Positions 9,295 to 17,737 of a stretch of DNA of 64,000 bases are shown piece by piece. Both the position numbers and the translations under genes were made by a program. The DNA is from Neorhizobium galegae (lineage in GTDB: Bacteria > Pseudomonadota > Alphaproteobacteria > Rhizobiales > Rhizobiaceae), in contig NZ_CP090095.1 in the NCBI RefSeq assembly GCF_021391675.1, positions 3,477,501 to 3,541,500 of the forward strand, read 5' to 3'. Each line of letters begins with the position of its first letter. Positions within the stretch are counted from its first letter, which is position 1. Under the pieces are notes generated by a model. That model worked only from the letters and a program-made list of their open reading frames with translations, had not been told where the DNA came from and searched no databases.

Positions 9295-9972
9295 TCAGGG
9301 CATCCAGCTCCCCTCGCCCGCCTTCTTCAGCATCGGGGTCCTGAAAACGCTTGTCACACGCGGCCGCCATTCCGTGCCGAACGCATCGAGCTTGTCGTGC
9401 CAGCGCTCCGATTGCAGCATGGCCGCACCGATGACCACCGGCTCGATCCCGAGCGAGGCCATCAGCGTCAGCCCGGAGACGATCGAGGTGCCGCTGGAAA
9501 TCACGTCATCGATAAGCGCCACGCGCCTGCCCTTTATCAGCGGCAGCATCCGCGGATCGGCATAAAGGCGCTTCTGCTGTTCGGGTGTGGTAATCGAGGA
9601 GAGCGGCACCGACAGGCTCTCGTCGTACCAGAACTTTCGCGAGGTCCCGAGCGGCACGTAACGCAGGTGGCCGAGCGCGCGGGCGACGGCAGCCGCAAGC
9701 GTCAGGCCCAAAGTCGGCAGGCCGACGATGACTTCCGGGCGAAAAGCGGCGATCTTGGGCGCTAGGTCAGCGGCAAGCGCGTCCTGCACATCGAAACTCG
9801 CCTGGTTGATGATGAGGGAGGCGAGCGCGTGCTCCCCGTCGGCGAGCGGCCGGATCGGCAACCGGATCTGGCTGCCGTCGTCCAATGTCGCGGGGAAGAA
9901 GCCGGAAAACGGCCCTGCCCTGTCGAACGAACCTACCGGATGGACGTCCTGCCAGAAATCATGCGGCTGCAT
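9295..9972 (-). CDS. Phosphoribosyltransferase (purine/orotate PRTase fold)
   Basis: A 225-residue type I phosphoribosyltransferase. The PRPP-binding loop is clear as VALIDDVISSGTS at about residues 158-170. The N-terminal hood region is longer than in adenine phosphoribosyltransferase. It starts nine bases after the adenine deaminase stop on the same strand, closing an operon of nucleoside hydrolase and adenine deaminase. The inferred role is to convert a liberated base (probably hypoxanthine, guanine or xanthine) to its nucleotide; the exact base cannot be read from sequence. Confidence 0.85.
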   Translation of the reverse strand: MQPHDFWQDVHPVGSFDRAGPFSGFFPATLDDGSQIRLPIRPLADGEHALASLIINQASFDVQDALAADLAPKIAAFRPEVIVGLPTLGLTLAAAVARALGHLRYVPLGTSRKFWYDESLSVPLSSITTPEQQKRLYADPRMLPLIKGRRVALIDDVISSGTSIVSGLTLMASLGIEPVVIGAAMLQSERWHDKLDAFGTEWRPRVTSVFRTPMLKKAGEGSWMP

Positions 9973-9981
9973 TCGCTTTCC

Positions 9982-11769
9982 CTATTCGAGAATTTCGAGG
10001 ATCGGCGATTCCAATAGCGTGCCGGTGGCGACGTCGGCAATGCCGCGATCGGTCTGGTGCGGGCCGGGATTGCAGGCAAGCGTGGCGCCGAAACAGGCCT
10101 TGAACACGAGATAAGGCGGCTGCCAGTCGACGAGACCATCCATGGCAGCGCGGATTTGTCTGAAACCTTCGGCCACCTCCGCCATCGGCGCCTCCGAGAC
10201 GAGGCCGGAAAGCGGCAGCGGCAACAGGACTTCGACCTTGCCGCCGGTTGCCACCGCCATGCCCCCGCCGGCGTCGATCACCGCATTGGCGGCGGCGGCC
10301 ATATCGGCCGGATCGGACCCGAAGACGGTGAGGTTGTGGCTGTCATGGGCAAGCGTGGTGGCGAATGCACCCTTCCAGGTGCCCCAGCCGGTCAGGAACC
10401 CAAGACGGGTGCGGCTGTCGGCGCGGCCGTGGCGGTGGGTCACGGCGATCAACGTCGTGCCTTCCGGGGGTACCACGGAACCATCGACGACATCCGCATC
10501 CGTCTGCCCCCAGTTCGTGAAGCGCGGACGATCGATCGTCGCGAGCCTGACTCTGCGGCCCTTTGCGGGCAGCTTGAAATCTTCCGCCCGAAGCGGCTTG
10601 AGCTTGACCGAATCCTGCAGAACGCAGGGGGCGGTCGCATGGAGTTCGACCGTCATGACGCCGTCCCGCGCGATCAGCGTGCCGCTGGCAAAGACGTGGC
10701 GGGCGCGGAAATCCGCGAGATCCTCGAAGAGCACTATGTCGGCCCGGCGACCTGCGGCAATCAGGCCGAGGTCGGGACGACCGAGGCGCGCCGAAGCGTT
10801 GAGTGTCGCCGCCTGCAGCGCCCATTCCGGTTTCATGCCATAGCGCACCAGCCGGCGCACCACGTCGTCGAGGCCGCCGCCCTCAACGAGATCGTCCGGA
10901 AAGACGTCGTCGGTGCAGAGCGTCACCGTCTGCGGCAGGCGGCCAAGCGCGTTGAGCGCCTCGACGAATTCCGGCAGCAGGTGGTCGTGAGAACCGCGCA
11001 TCTCGATGGTCAGCCCCGCACGCAGCTTGGCCATCAGGTCGGCAGCGGAGACGAGTTCGTGGTCGGAAGTAATGCCCGACGCCATGAAGGCTGCGAGATC
11101 CGGCCCGGCGAGGCTGCGGGCATGGCCGCAGACCAGCTTTTCGGACACCAGCGCCGCCTGCACAATGGCGCTCATGCGCGGATCGCGGTCGATGACGCCG
11201 CGCATGTTCATGACCTCGGCAAGCCCGCCGATCTTCGGCCAGAACAGCATTTCCTCGATCGTCGCCGCATCGAAATCGGCCCCGGCCATTTCTAGGCCAG
11301 GCGCAGACGGCACGCAGGACGGCGCCAGAACGACGGCGCGCAGCGGCAGCGGCTTCACCGCTTCGAGCGCCCATGCGACACCTTCGGTCCCGTGCACATT
11401 GCCGAATTCATGCGGGTCCCAGACGACGGTGGTCACCCCGCGCGGCAGCACGGCGCCCGCATAGGTCGCCGGCGTCACCATCGAACTTTCGATATGCATA
11501 TGCGTGTCGATGAGGCCGGGCGAGATGAACGTACCCGTCGCGTCGATGATCTCCGCGGCATCGGAGCGGGAGCCGGCCTCGTGGACGCTGGCAATCACCG
11601 GCCCGACGAGACCGATATCGGCCGGGCGCAGTTCGCCGGTCACCATGTCGACCAGCGTCCCGCCCGATATCAGGATGTCGAACGGCGCATCGCCACGCGC
11701 GGCGGTGACGGCACGGTCACGTAAGCCCGGCTCGGTGAATTCCTGTACACTCGAGATGATACTCTTCAC
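9982..11769 (-). CDS. ade: Adenine deaminase
   Basis: A 595-residue amidohydrolase-superfamily enzyme that converts adenine to hypoxanthine and ammonia. The metal-binding motif GLIDTHMHIESSMVTP and the following VWDPHEFGNVHG are adenine deaminase hallmarks, and the length matches the family. The ATG at 11769 overlaps the nucleoside hydrolase stop by four bases. Context (nucleoside hydrolase before, phosphoribosyltransferase after) places it in adenosine/adenine salvage. Confidence 0.95.
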   Translation of the reverse strand: MKSIISSVQEFTEPGLRDRAVTAARGDAPFDILISGGTLVDMVTGELRPADIGLVGPVIASVHEAGSRSDAAEIIDATGTFISPGLIDTHMHIESSMVTPATYAGAVLPRGVTTVVWDPHEFGNVHGTEGVAWALEAVKPLPLRAVVLAPSCVPSAPGLEMAGADFDAATIEEMLFWPKIGGLAEVMNMRGVIDRDPRMSAIVQAALVSEKLVCGHARSLAGPDLAAFMASGITSDHELVSAADLMAKLRAGLTIEMRGSHDHLLPEFVEALNALGRLPQTVTLCTDDVFPDDLVEGGGLDDVVRRLVRYGMKPEWALQAATLNASARLGRPDLGLIAAGRRADIVLFEDLADFRARHVFASGTLIARDGVMTVELHATAPCVLQDSVKLKPLRAEDFKLPAKGRRVRLATIDRPRFTNWGQTDADVVDGSVVPPEGTTLIAVTHRHGRADSRTRLGFLTGWGTWKGAFATTLAHDSHNLTVFGSDPADMAAAANAVIDAGGGMAVATGGKVEVLLPLPLSGLVSEAPMAEVAEGFRQIRAAMDGLVDWQPPYLVFKACFGATLACNPGPHQTDRGIADVATGTLLESPILEILE

Positions 11770-12707
11770 CAGCTTGCCTCTGCCCGCAGTGTTTCAAGAA
11801 TGATGGCTCTCGCCTTTTCGACGTCGATATCGACGCCATAGGCCGCGTTGAATTCGCCCCGGCCGGTGCGCGTCTCGACGACGGTGCGGCCGCGCGTCAG
11901 CGTGCCGGACAGTTCGACATCGATGCGCGCCTCGCGCCAGGTGACATGTTCCGGAAAGGCGAAGGCGACGGCCGCGACCGCATCGTAAAGCGCCATGGCC
12001 GGACGGCCGCGGCTGGTGGCGATCGCCACGAACCCTGCGAGAAGATCGGCAACCAGTTCCGCATTACGCCCGCCGGCAGCCCGGATCGGCGCAACATCGT
12101 CCGGCGCGCAGAGCACCTTGCGGCAAAGATCGAGATCGACCATCCGCAACGGGATCTTGTGAGCGAGCACGATCGCCAACGCCTCCGGATCGGCAAAGGC
12201 GTTGAACTCGGCGGATGCGGTATGATTGCCGTTGGTGACCCCGCCGCCCATCCAGGTGAGATCGGTGATTCTGGCTGCAAGATCCGGCCGGGCGAGCGCC
12301 ACCGCCGCGATATTCGTGAGCGGTCCAAGCGCCATGATGCGGCGATTGCCCCCCTCTTCACCATCGCCTTTGCCCTTTTCGAGCCAGGAACAGAGCGCCT
12401 CGAAGGCATCGGTATGAAACGCATCCGGCGCTTCGGGCAAGGCCCGGCCCGCGGTCGGGATACCGGTCTGGCCTAGTATGCCTGTCGCAGTCTCCATTTT
12501 GGCCAGCACCGGTGCAGCGCGTCCGGCATGGACCGGGAAGGGCCAGACGAAAGCGGAGGCCGCGCCGGCTGCATTGCGGCGGACATGCTCGATAGGCGCG
12601 TTGCCGAAGACCAGTGAAACGCCGTCGACGCCGAGCCCCGCATGCGCTGCGACCATGATCGCAGCGATGTCGTCGAAACCCATGTCCGTGTCGATCCAGA
12701 TACCCAT
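11766..12707 (-). CDS. Inosine/uridine-preferring nucleoside hydrolase
   Basis: A 313-residue N-ribosyl hydrolase. The calcium-binding N-terminal motif reads IDTDMGFDDIAA (residues about 5-16), and a conserved WMGGG stretch lies in the middle. The open frame continues upstream through the ABC ATPase gene, but ATG 12707 starts the family domain exactly and follows the ATPase stop by 11 bases. It should split purine or pyrimidine ribonucleosides into base and ribose, feeding the deaminase and phosphoribosyltransferase genes that follow. Confidence 0.93.
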   Translation of the reverse strand: MGIWIDTDMGFDDIAAIMVAAHAGLGVDGVSLVFGNAPIEHVRRNAAGAASAFVWPFPVHAGRAAPVLAKMETATGILGQTGIPTAGRALPEAPDAFHTDAFEALCSWLEKGKGDGEEGGNRRIMALGPLTNIAAVALARPDLAARITDLTWMGGGVTNGNHTASAEFNAFADPEALAIVLAHKIPLRMVDLDLCRKVLCAPDDVAPIRAAGGRNAELVADLLAGFVAIATSRGRPAMALYDAVAAVAFAFPEHVTWREARIDVELSGTLTRGRTVVETRTGRGEFNAAYGVDIDVEKARAIILETLRAEASW

Positions 12708-12718
12708 GTCAGCAAATC

Positions 12719-13744
12719 CTACACGAATCGCGAGAGCGGCGCGGCCTTTTCGGCCGGCAGGTCGAAGGTGAGGCCGGCACCCAGCGCATGCGCCGGCTGG
12801 CTTGCCTCGACCTCTGCCTTGATCGGGCCAAGCGCGGTATCGAGCAGGTATTCCCGTGCGTCGCCGGCGAAGGAAGTACCGCGCACGGTGCCCTGGAAAG
12901 GACCTGTCCCCAGGGTCACCATACGCGGCCGCCAAGCAAGGCCCGCCGCTGAAGGGGCCTTGCCCGAGAGATCGATGAGACCTGCGCTGGTCTTCATCTT
13001 TCCGTTTTCGAGCGGGAAAATGTTTTCGAACCCGACGAAGTCCGCGACGAAGGACGATGTCGGGCGGTTGTAGATGTCTTCCGGCGAACCGATCTGCTCT
13101 ATCTTACCGCTCTTCATGACCACAATGCGGTCGGCGAGCGCCAAAGCTTCGGCCTGGTCGTGAGTGACGAAAATCATCGTCACGCCGGTCTCCTTCTGGA
13201 CGCGCTGCAACTCGGTGCGCATTTCCAGCCGCAGGCGGGCGTCGAGATTAGACAGTGGCTCGTCGAGCAGCAGCACCTTCGGCTCCATCACCATCGAACG
13301 GGCGAGCGCCACGCGCTGCTGCTGGCCGCCGGAAAGCTCGGCCGGCTTGCGGTTGGCGAAGGCCGACAGTCCGACGGACTTGAGGCCAGACTGGACCTTG
13401 GTCTCGAGCTCCGGCCCACGCATGCCCTTGAGCTTCAGCCCGAAGGCAACGTTCTCGTAGACGGAGAGATGCGGGAACAGCGCATAGGACTGGAACATCA
13501 GGCCGACGGCGCGTTTGTTGGCAGGCACCCGGGTGATGTCGGCGCCGTCGAGGCGGACATGGCCGCTTTTCACCGCCAGCAGGCCGGCGATTGCCCGCAT
13601 CGTCGTGGTCTTGCCGCAGCCGGAGGGGCCGAGCAGCGCGATCAGCTCGCCTTTGCGGATGTCGAGATCGAGGTTCGCGACGGCGACGGAATCGCCATAG
13701 GCGAGCGTCAGCTTTTCGAGCGAGAGATAGGATGCATCAGACAT
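12719..13744 (-). CDS. Spermidine/putrescine-family ABC transporter ATP-binding protein (PotA-like)
   Basis: A 341-residue ATPase with Walker A GPSGCGKTT, signature LSGGQQQRVALARS, Walker B VLLLDEPLSNLD and a C-terminal TOBE-type regulatory region. ATG 13744 overlaps the permease stop by eight bases; a start ten codons upstream (13774) is possible but lies within the permease gene. The position before the nucleoside hydrolase suggests that the transported compound is a nucleoside or base, not necessarily a polyamine. Confidence 0.92.
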   Translation of the reverse strand: MSDASYLSLEKLTLAYGDSVAVANLDLDIRKGELIALLGPSGCGKTTTMRAIAGLLAVKSGHVRLDGADITRVPANKRAVGLMFQSYALFPHLSVYENVAFGLKLKGMRGPELETKVQSGLKSVGLSAFANRKPAELSGGQQQRVALARSMVMEPKVLLLDEPLSNLDARLRLEMRTELQRVQKETGVTMIFVTHDQAEALALADRIVVMKSGKIEQIGSPEDIYNRPTSSFVADFVGFENIFPLENGKMKTSAGLIDLSGKAPSAAGLAWRPRMVTLGTGPFQGTVRGTSFAGDAREYLLDTALGPIKAEVEASQPAHALGAGLTFDLPAEKAAPLSRFV

Positions 13745-14519
13745 AGCGGGAGAACCCCAGGAAACGTTCGGCAATAAAGACGATGCCGATGGAGAGGAAG
13801 GCGAGCAGCGAGGAGAGCGCTGCGACGGACGGATCGAAGACGATTTCCATATAGGCGATCATGTCGACCGGCAGGGTGCGCACGCCAGGCCCCGAGAGAA
13901 ACAGCGAGACCGGCACCTGGTTGAAGCTGGTGACGAAGCCGAGGATGAAGGCCGACATGATGCCGCCGCGGATGTTCGGCATCACCACCCGGAAGAAGGC
14001 GCCGAGCCGCGAGGAACCGAGAAGAACCGCCGCTTCCTCGATGTCGGAGCGCAGGTTGTCGAGGCTGGCGGAAACGACCCGCACCGCATAGGGCAGGACC
14101 AGCGCCGTATGGGCGAGGAACAGCGCCAGGGTGATGCCGACCTGGAAGGGCACGACGATATAGCGCAGCAGCGCCAGGCCGACGATGATGCCCGGCACGA
14201 TGATCGGCGCCGAAACGATGGTCCGGACGATCTCGGCGCCCGGCAGCTTGTAGCGCGACAGGGCGTAGGAGGCCGGGATGCCGAGGATGAGCGCCGCCGC
14301 CGTGCCCCCGATCGCCAAAAACAGCGACATGCCGAACGAGGCGCGGAAACTTTCGACCGTGAACACCTTGGCGATCCAGCGCAGCGAAAATCCCTGCGGC
14401 GGGAAGGCAAGCGTCTCGCCGGCCGAGAAGGAGGCTGCGACGATGATCAGGAACGGCCCGATCAGGAAGGCGATCACCAGCAAGAGCGTGATCGGGATGA
14501 AGAGGCTGCGCAGCGTCAT
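13737..14519 (-). CDS. ABC transporter permease (PotC-like)
   Basis: A 260-residue inner-membrane permease with about six helices. Helix 1 is LLLVIAFLIGPFLIIVAASF. The EAA loop DIEEAAVLLGSSRLGAFFRV is well conserved. It starts at ATG 14519, overlapping the preceding permease stop by four bases, and forms a heterodimer with it. Confidence 0.92.
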   Translation of the reverse strand: MTLRSLFIPITLLLVIAFLIGPFLIIVAASFSAGETLAFPPQGFSLRWIAKVFTVESFRASFGMSLFLAIGGTAAALILGIPASYALSRYKLPGAEIVRTIVSAPIIVPGIIVGLALLRYIVVPFQVGITLALFLAHTALVLPYAVRVVSASLDNLRSDIEEAAVLLGSSRLGAFFRVVMPNIRGGIMSAFILGFVTSFNQVPVSLFLSGPGVRTLPVDMIAYMEIVFDPSVAALSSLLAFLSIGIVFIAERFLGFSRYV

Positions 14520-15358
14520 GCCTGGCTCCTCTGCTTGTTGCGCGCCGTGGCGACCCGCTTGAGGAGGATGTTGGCGGCAAAGCTCATGACGATCAGGATG
14601 AAGGCGATGACGCTTGCAGCGACGAAATTGTTGGAGACCGCAACCTGCTGGTAGAGCAGCGTTTCGAGCATCAGCACCTTGGAACCACCGAGGATCGCGG
14701 GAGTGATATAGGCGGTCAGCGAGCCGGTGAAGACCAGCGTTCCACCGATCACCAAGCCTTCCTTGGTGAGCGGCAGGATGACCTTCCAGAACACCTGAAA
14801 CCAGTTGGCACCGAGCACGCGGGCCGCCGGAATGGCGTCCTTCGGCATGTTTTCCAGCGCCGAGATCAACGAGATGATCATCAGCGGCAGGAAGAGCTGC
14901 AGCAGGCCGATGAAAATAGCCGTCTCCGAGAACAGGATCCGCAATGGCGCCTCGGTGATGCCGAGCGCCTGGAAAGCCTGGTTGACGATGCCGGTGCGGC
15001 CGAGGATGACGATCCAGGCATAGGTGCGGGCGACCGGCGAGATCATCAGCGGCAGCACGACAAGGCCGGTGACCTTGCCCTTGGCGCCGGGCTCCAGGCT
15101 GACGATCGCGAACGCCGCCGCATACCCGATCACCGCCGAGGCGATCGTGACAATCGCACCGAGCCTGAGCGTGCGCAGGAAGACCGTCTGGTTCAGCGAA
15201 TTGGAGAAGAAGTCCGTATAGGCGGAAATCGTCCAGCCGCCGGTCGGCACGCGAAATCCATCCGATAGCAGGATCACGACAGGCACGAGAAACACCGCCG
15301 CCGCGAAGATCGCGGCCGGCAGCGCAAGTGCCAGCGCTTCAGCCCTGTTCTGGAACAT
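14516..15358 (-). CDS. ABC transporter permease (PotB-like)
   Basis: A 280-residue permease with an N-terminal membrane helix (LPAAIFAAAVFLVPVVILLS) and an EAA-type loop (MPKDAIPAARVLGANWFQVF). The open frame begins 20 codons earlier, but ATG 15358 has AGGA 11 bases upstream and yields the normal family start. About 100 bases separate it from the binding-protein gene, which is usual for the highly expressed first cistron of such operons. Confidence 0.92.
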   Translation of the reverse strand: MFQNRAEALALALPAAIFAAAVFLVPVVILLSDGFRVPTGGWTISAYTDFFSNSLNQTVFLRTLRLGAIVTIASAVIGYAAAFAIVSLEPGAKGKVTGLVVLPLMISPVARTYAWIVILGRTGIVNQAFQALGITEAPLRILFSETAIFIGLLQLFLPLMIISLISALENMPKDAIPAARVLGANWFQVFWKVILPLTKEGLVIGGTLVFTGSLTAYITPAILGGSKVLMLETLLYQQVAVSNNFVAASVIAFILIVMSFAANILLKRVATARNKQRSQA

Positions 15359-15458
15359 GGTGGTTCGATCCTGTTCAATAAGTCGGGATGCGGACAGGCA
15401 TTGGCGCGCTGCCCGCATCCCTCAGCCTTGGGAGGCTATTCCGTGGTTGCGTTGGCCC

Positions 15459-16493
15459 TTACTGGCCGACCTTCTCGTTCCAGGTCTTGATCCAGCCTGC
15501 ACGGTTGTCGAGTGCGACGGCGGACGGGATCAGCTTCAGGCTCTTTGCCGTTTCCTCGCCATAGGTGAGGTTGTTGGCGAGCGCTTCGGAAAGCTTGACG
15601 TCCTTGTTGGACGGGCTGTCGATCAGCTTTTCGGCGAGCTTGGTCTGGACTTCGGTCGAGAGCCAGAAATCCATGAACTGCAGCGCGAGATCGCGGTTCT
15701 TGGAGCCCTTGGTGACGGTCATGACGTTCATGCCGCCCGTCTGGCCTTCCTTCGGCATGGCCCAGGCGATCGGGAAGCCGAGCTTGGTGAAGGGCGCCCA
15801 GGTGAAGCGGCCGATCGGCGCGGCCCAGATTTCTTCCTGCTGCATCAGCTGCACCAGCTGCGACGACTTTTCGTAGAAGGTGACGATCTCGCCCTTCTTG
15901 GCGCCAACCGCTTCGATCGGAGCCTTCAGGTCCGGGGTGTCCTTGGCAAGCGCCAGGCCCAGCATGTAGAGCGCCGGCGGCCCCTGGTTGGTGGTGACGT
16001 TCGGCCATGCGACGTGGCTTGCATATTCCGGCTTCAGCAGATCGGCCCAGCTGTCGATCTTCATCTTGTCGGAGCGATAGGCGATCGAGGTGGCGTAGAA
16101 CGTGTAGCCGACGCTCATGCCGTCGCCGTTCGGATCCTTGGCAATGTCATAGAGCTTGCCGAAATTCGAAATCTTCGAGGTGTCGACCTTGTCGATCAGG
16201 CCGGCGCGCGAGGCAGCGAGCGCATCCGCCATCGAGATGACGGCCATGTCGACGACGGGATTGGCCTTGTTGGCCTCCATCTTGGCGAGGCGCTCGACGC
16301 TGTTGCCGGTCTCGACAACCAGCTTGCAGCCGCAGATCTTCTGGAAGGGATCGTAGACGATCTGCTTGTATTCGTCCTGGGCGAGCGCATAGACGGAAAT
16401 CGTCAGCGTCTTTTCCTGGGCGAGGGCCGGGGTTTGCGCGGCACCCATGGCGAGCATCAGGGCGGCGCCCGACGCAAGAATGACCTTGTTCAT
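15459..16493 (-). CDS. ABC transporter substrate-binding protein (PotD/spermidine-putrescine family)
   Basis: A 344-residue periplasmic binding protein with signal peptide (LASGAALMLAMGAAQTPALA, cleavage near AQEKT). The open frame continues far upstream, but this overlaps the LacI-type gene in another frame. ATG 16493 forms an ATGA overlap with the LacI stop. The fold is that of polyamine and related binding proteins, yet linkage to nucleoside and adenine enzymes suggests a purine nucleoside or base as ligand. The mature protein contains two close cysteines in KICGCK near residue 50. Confidence 0.9.
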   Translation of the reverse strand: MNKVILASGAALMLAMGAAQTPALAQEKTLTISVYALAQDEYKQIVYDPFQKICGCKLVVETGNSVERLAKMEANKANPVVDMAVISMADALAASRAGLIDKVDTSKISNFGKLYDIAKDPNGDGMSVGYTFYATSIAYRSDKMKIDSWADLLKPEYASHVAWPNVTTNQGPPALYMLGLALAKDTPDLKAPIEAVGAKKGEIVTFYEKSSQLVQLMQQEEIWAAPIGRFTWAPFTKLGFPIAWAMPKEGQTGGMNVMTVTKGSKNRDLALQFMDFWLSTEVQTKLAEKLIDSPSNKDVKLSEALANNLTYGEETAKSLKLIPSAVALDNRAGWIKTWNEKVGQ

Positions 16494-17587
16494 GATGTGA
16501 TTTCTCCTGCTGTCGGCGTGTTGGGGGTTGGGGCATGCAAATTCGGTGTGCGGCCGGCGTACGGGGCAGCCGTCGACTGGCGCGCGATGAGCTGCATCGG
16601 GACGCGGTCCGTCTCGGAGGTAACGTTGCCGGTCGCAACCTCCTCGGCTCCGTTCTCGGCCTCTCCCTCGGGCTCGATCGCACGGATCAGCGCGGCAATC
16701 GCCAGATCGGCGATCGTCGCCATGTCCATCCGTACCGTGGTGAGGGCCGGCGTGACGACCGCCGACCAGATGAGATCGTCGAAACCGGTGACGCTGACCG
16801 TTTCCGGCACGCCGATGCCGGCGCGCTGCAGTTCCGTCAGCGCCCGAAGCGCCGAAAGATCGGAGACAGCCGCAAAGGCCGTAAAACCCGCCCTGGCCTT
16901 GTCCGCCAGACCGAGCGGGCAGCCTTCGCCCGAAATCGCCTCGACTTTCTCGATCCACATCGTATCGCATTCGACCTGCGCGCCGAGGCCGGCCTTCAGC
17001 CCGCCGATGCGGTCGTTCTGCACGTTCGAGGAGGCGCTGGTGCCGATCAGCAGGACCTTGCGGTGGCCAAGCTCTGCAAGATGGCGGCCCATCTGGCTGC
17101 CGCCTTCCCAATGGTCGGCCGAAACGGTATTGCCGGGCGTGGAAGGCGTATCGATCACGGCAACGGGGCAGCCGACATCGGCGATCCGCGTGCCGCGCCG
17201 GGGAACGATGACCATGCCGTCGACGCCGCGTTCCAGAAGCCGGCCGATCGCCTCGGTCTGCGCCGCGATATCGCCGCGGGAGTCGGCGATGAGCACGCCA
17301 TAGCCGGCATTCGAGGCCGCATTCTCGATCGCCTGGGCGATCTGCGGGAAGAGCGGGTTGGCGATATCCGGCAGGACGAGCCCGAGGACGCCGGTACGGC
17401 CGGTGCGCAGCGCCCGGGCGGTCAGGCTCGGCACGTAACCGAGCTCGCTTGCCTTGGCCCGCACCTTCTCGATAAGCTCCGGCGACACGCGTCCCTTGCC
17501 GGAAAGCGCATTCGACACGGTCGCCGCCGACACGCCGAGGGCGGCAGCGATGGCGCTCATGTTCGGTCCGGGACGAGGTAAAGCCAT
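16490..17587 (-). CDS. LacI-family transcriptional regulator
   Basis: A 365-residue repressor. The helix-turn-helix and hinge occupy about residues 9-60 (IAAALGVSAATVSNALSGKG), followed by a periplasmic-binding-like effector domain (GVLGLVLPDIANPLFPQIAQ). It is the first gene of the nucleoside-salvage operon and its stop overlaps the binding-protein start. A perfect palindrome at 17600-17611 just upstream is a plausible autoregulatory operator. The last 30 residues are a low-complexity extension (Thr/Pro/Ala rich). Confidence 0.92.
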   Translation of the reverse strand: MALPRPGPNMSAIAAALGVSAATVSNALSGKGRVSPELIEKVRAKASELGYVPSLTARALRTGRTGVLGLVLPDIANPLFPQIAQAIENAASNAGYGVLIADSRGDIAAQTEAIGRLLERGVDGMVIVPRRGTRIADVGCPVAVIDTPSTPGNTVSADHWEGGSQMGRHLAELGHRKVLLIGTSASSNVQNDRIGGLKAGLGAQVECDTMWIEKVEAISGEGCPLGLADKARAGFTAFAAVSDLSALRALTELQRAGIGVPETVSVTGFDDLIWSAVVTPALTTVRMDMATIADLAIAALIRAIEPEGEAENGAEEVATGNVTSETDRVPMQLIARQSTAAPYAGRTPNLHAPTPNTPTAGEITS

Positions 17588-17599
17588 AGGATGCTCTGA

Positions 17600-17611
17600 T
17601 TAAACGTTTAA
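17600..17611. promoter_or_regulatory. LacI-type operator candidate (perfect palindrome)
   Basis: TTAAACGTTTAA is a 12-bp perfect palindrome with the central CG typical of LacI/GalR operators. It lies 13 bases upstream of the LacI-type start, in the 150-base divergent region shared with the amidase gene. Repression of the nucleoside operon and perhaps of the amidase gene is inferred. A second imperfect symmetric site CTCGA-N9-TCGAG lies at 17626-17644. Confidence 0.6.
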
Positions 17612-17737
17612 GCACGAATACTTTGCTCGAAAGACTTTGTCGAGTCGTTTGTAAATACCAGTCCGGATATCCCCAATGCGGCCTTGACTTCCCCGCCCCG
17701 ACCTGTGGAAATCCTCGGGTTTCATAAGGAAACAGTG

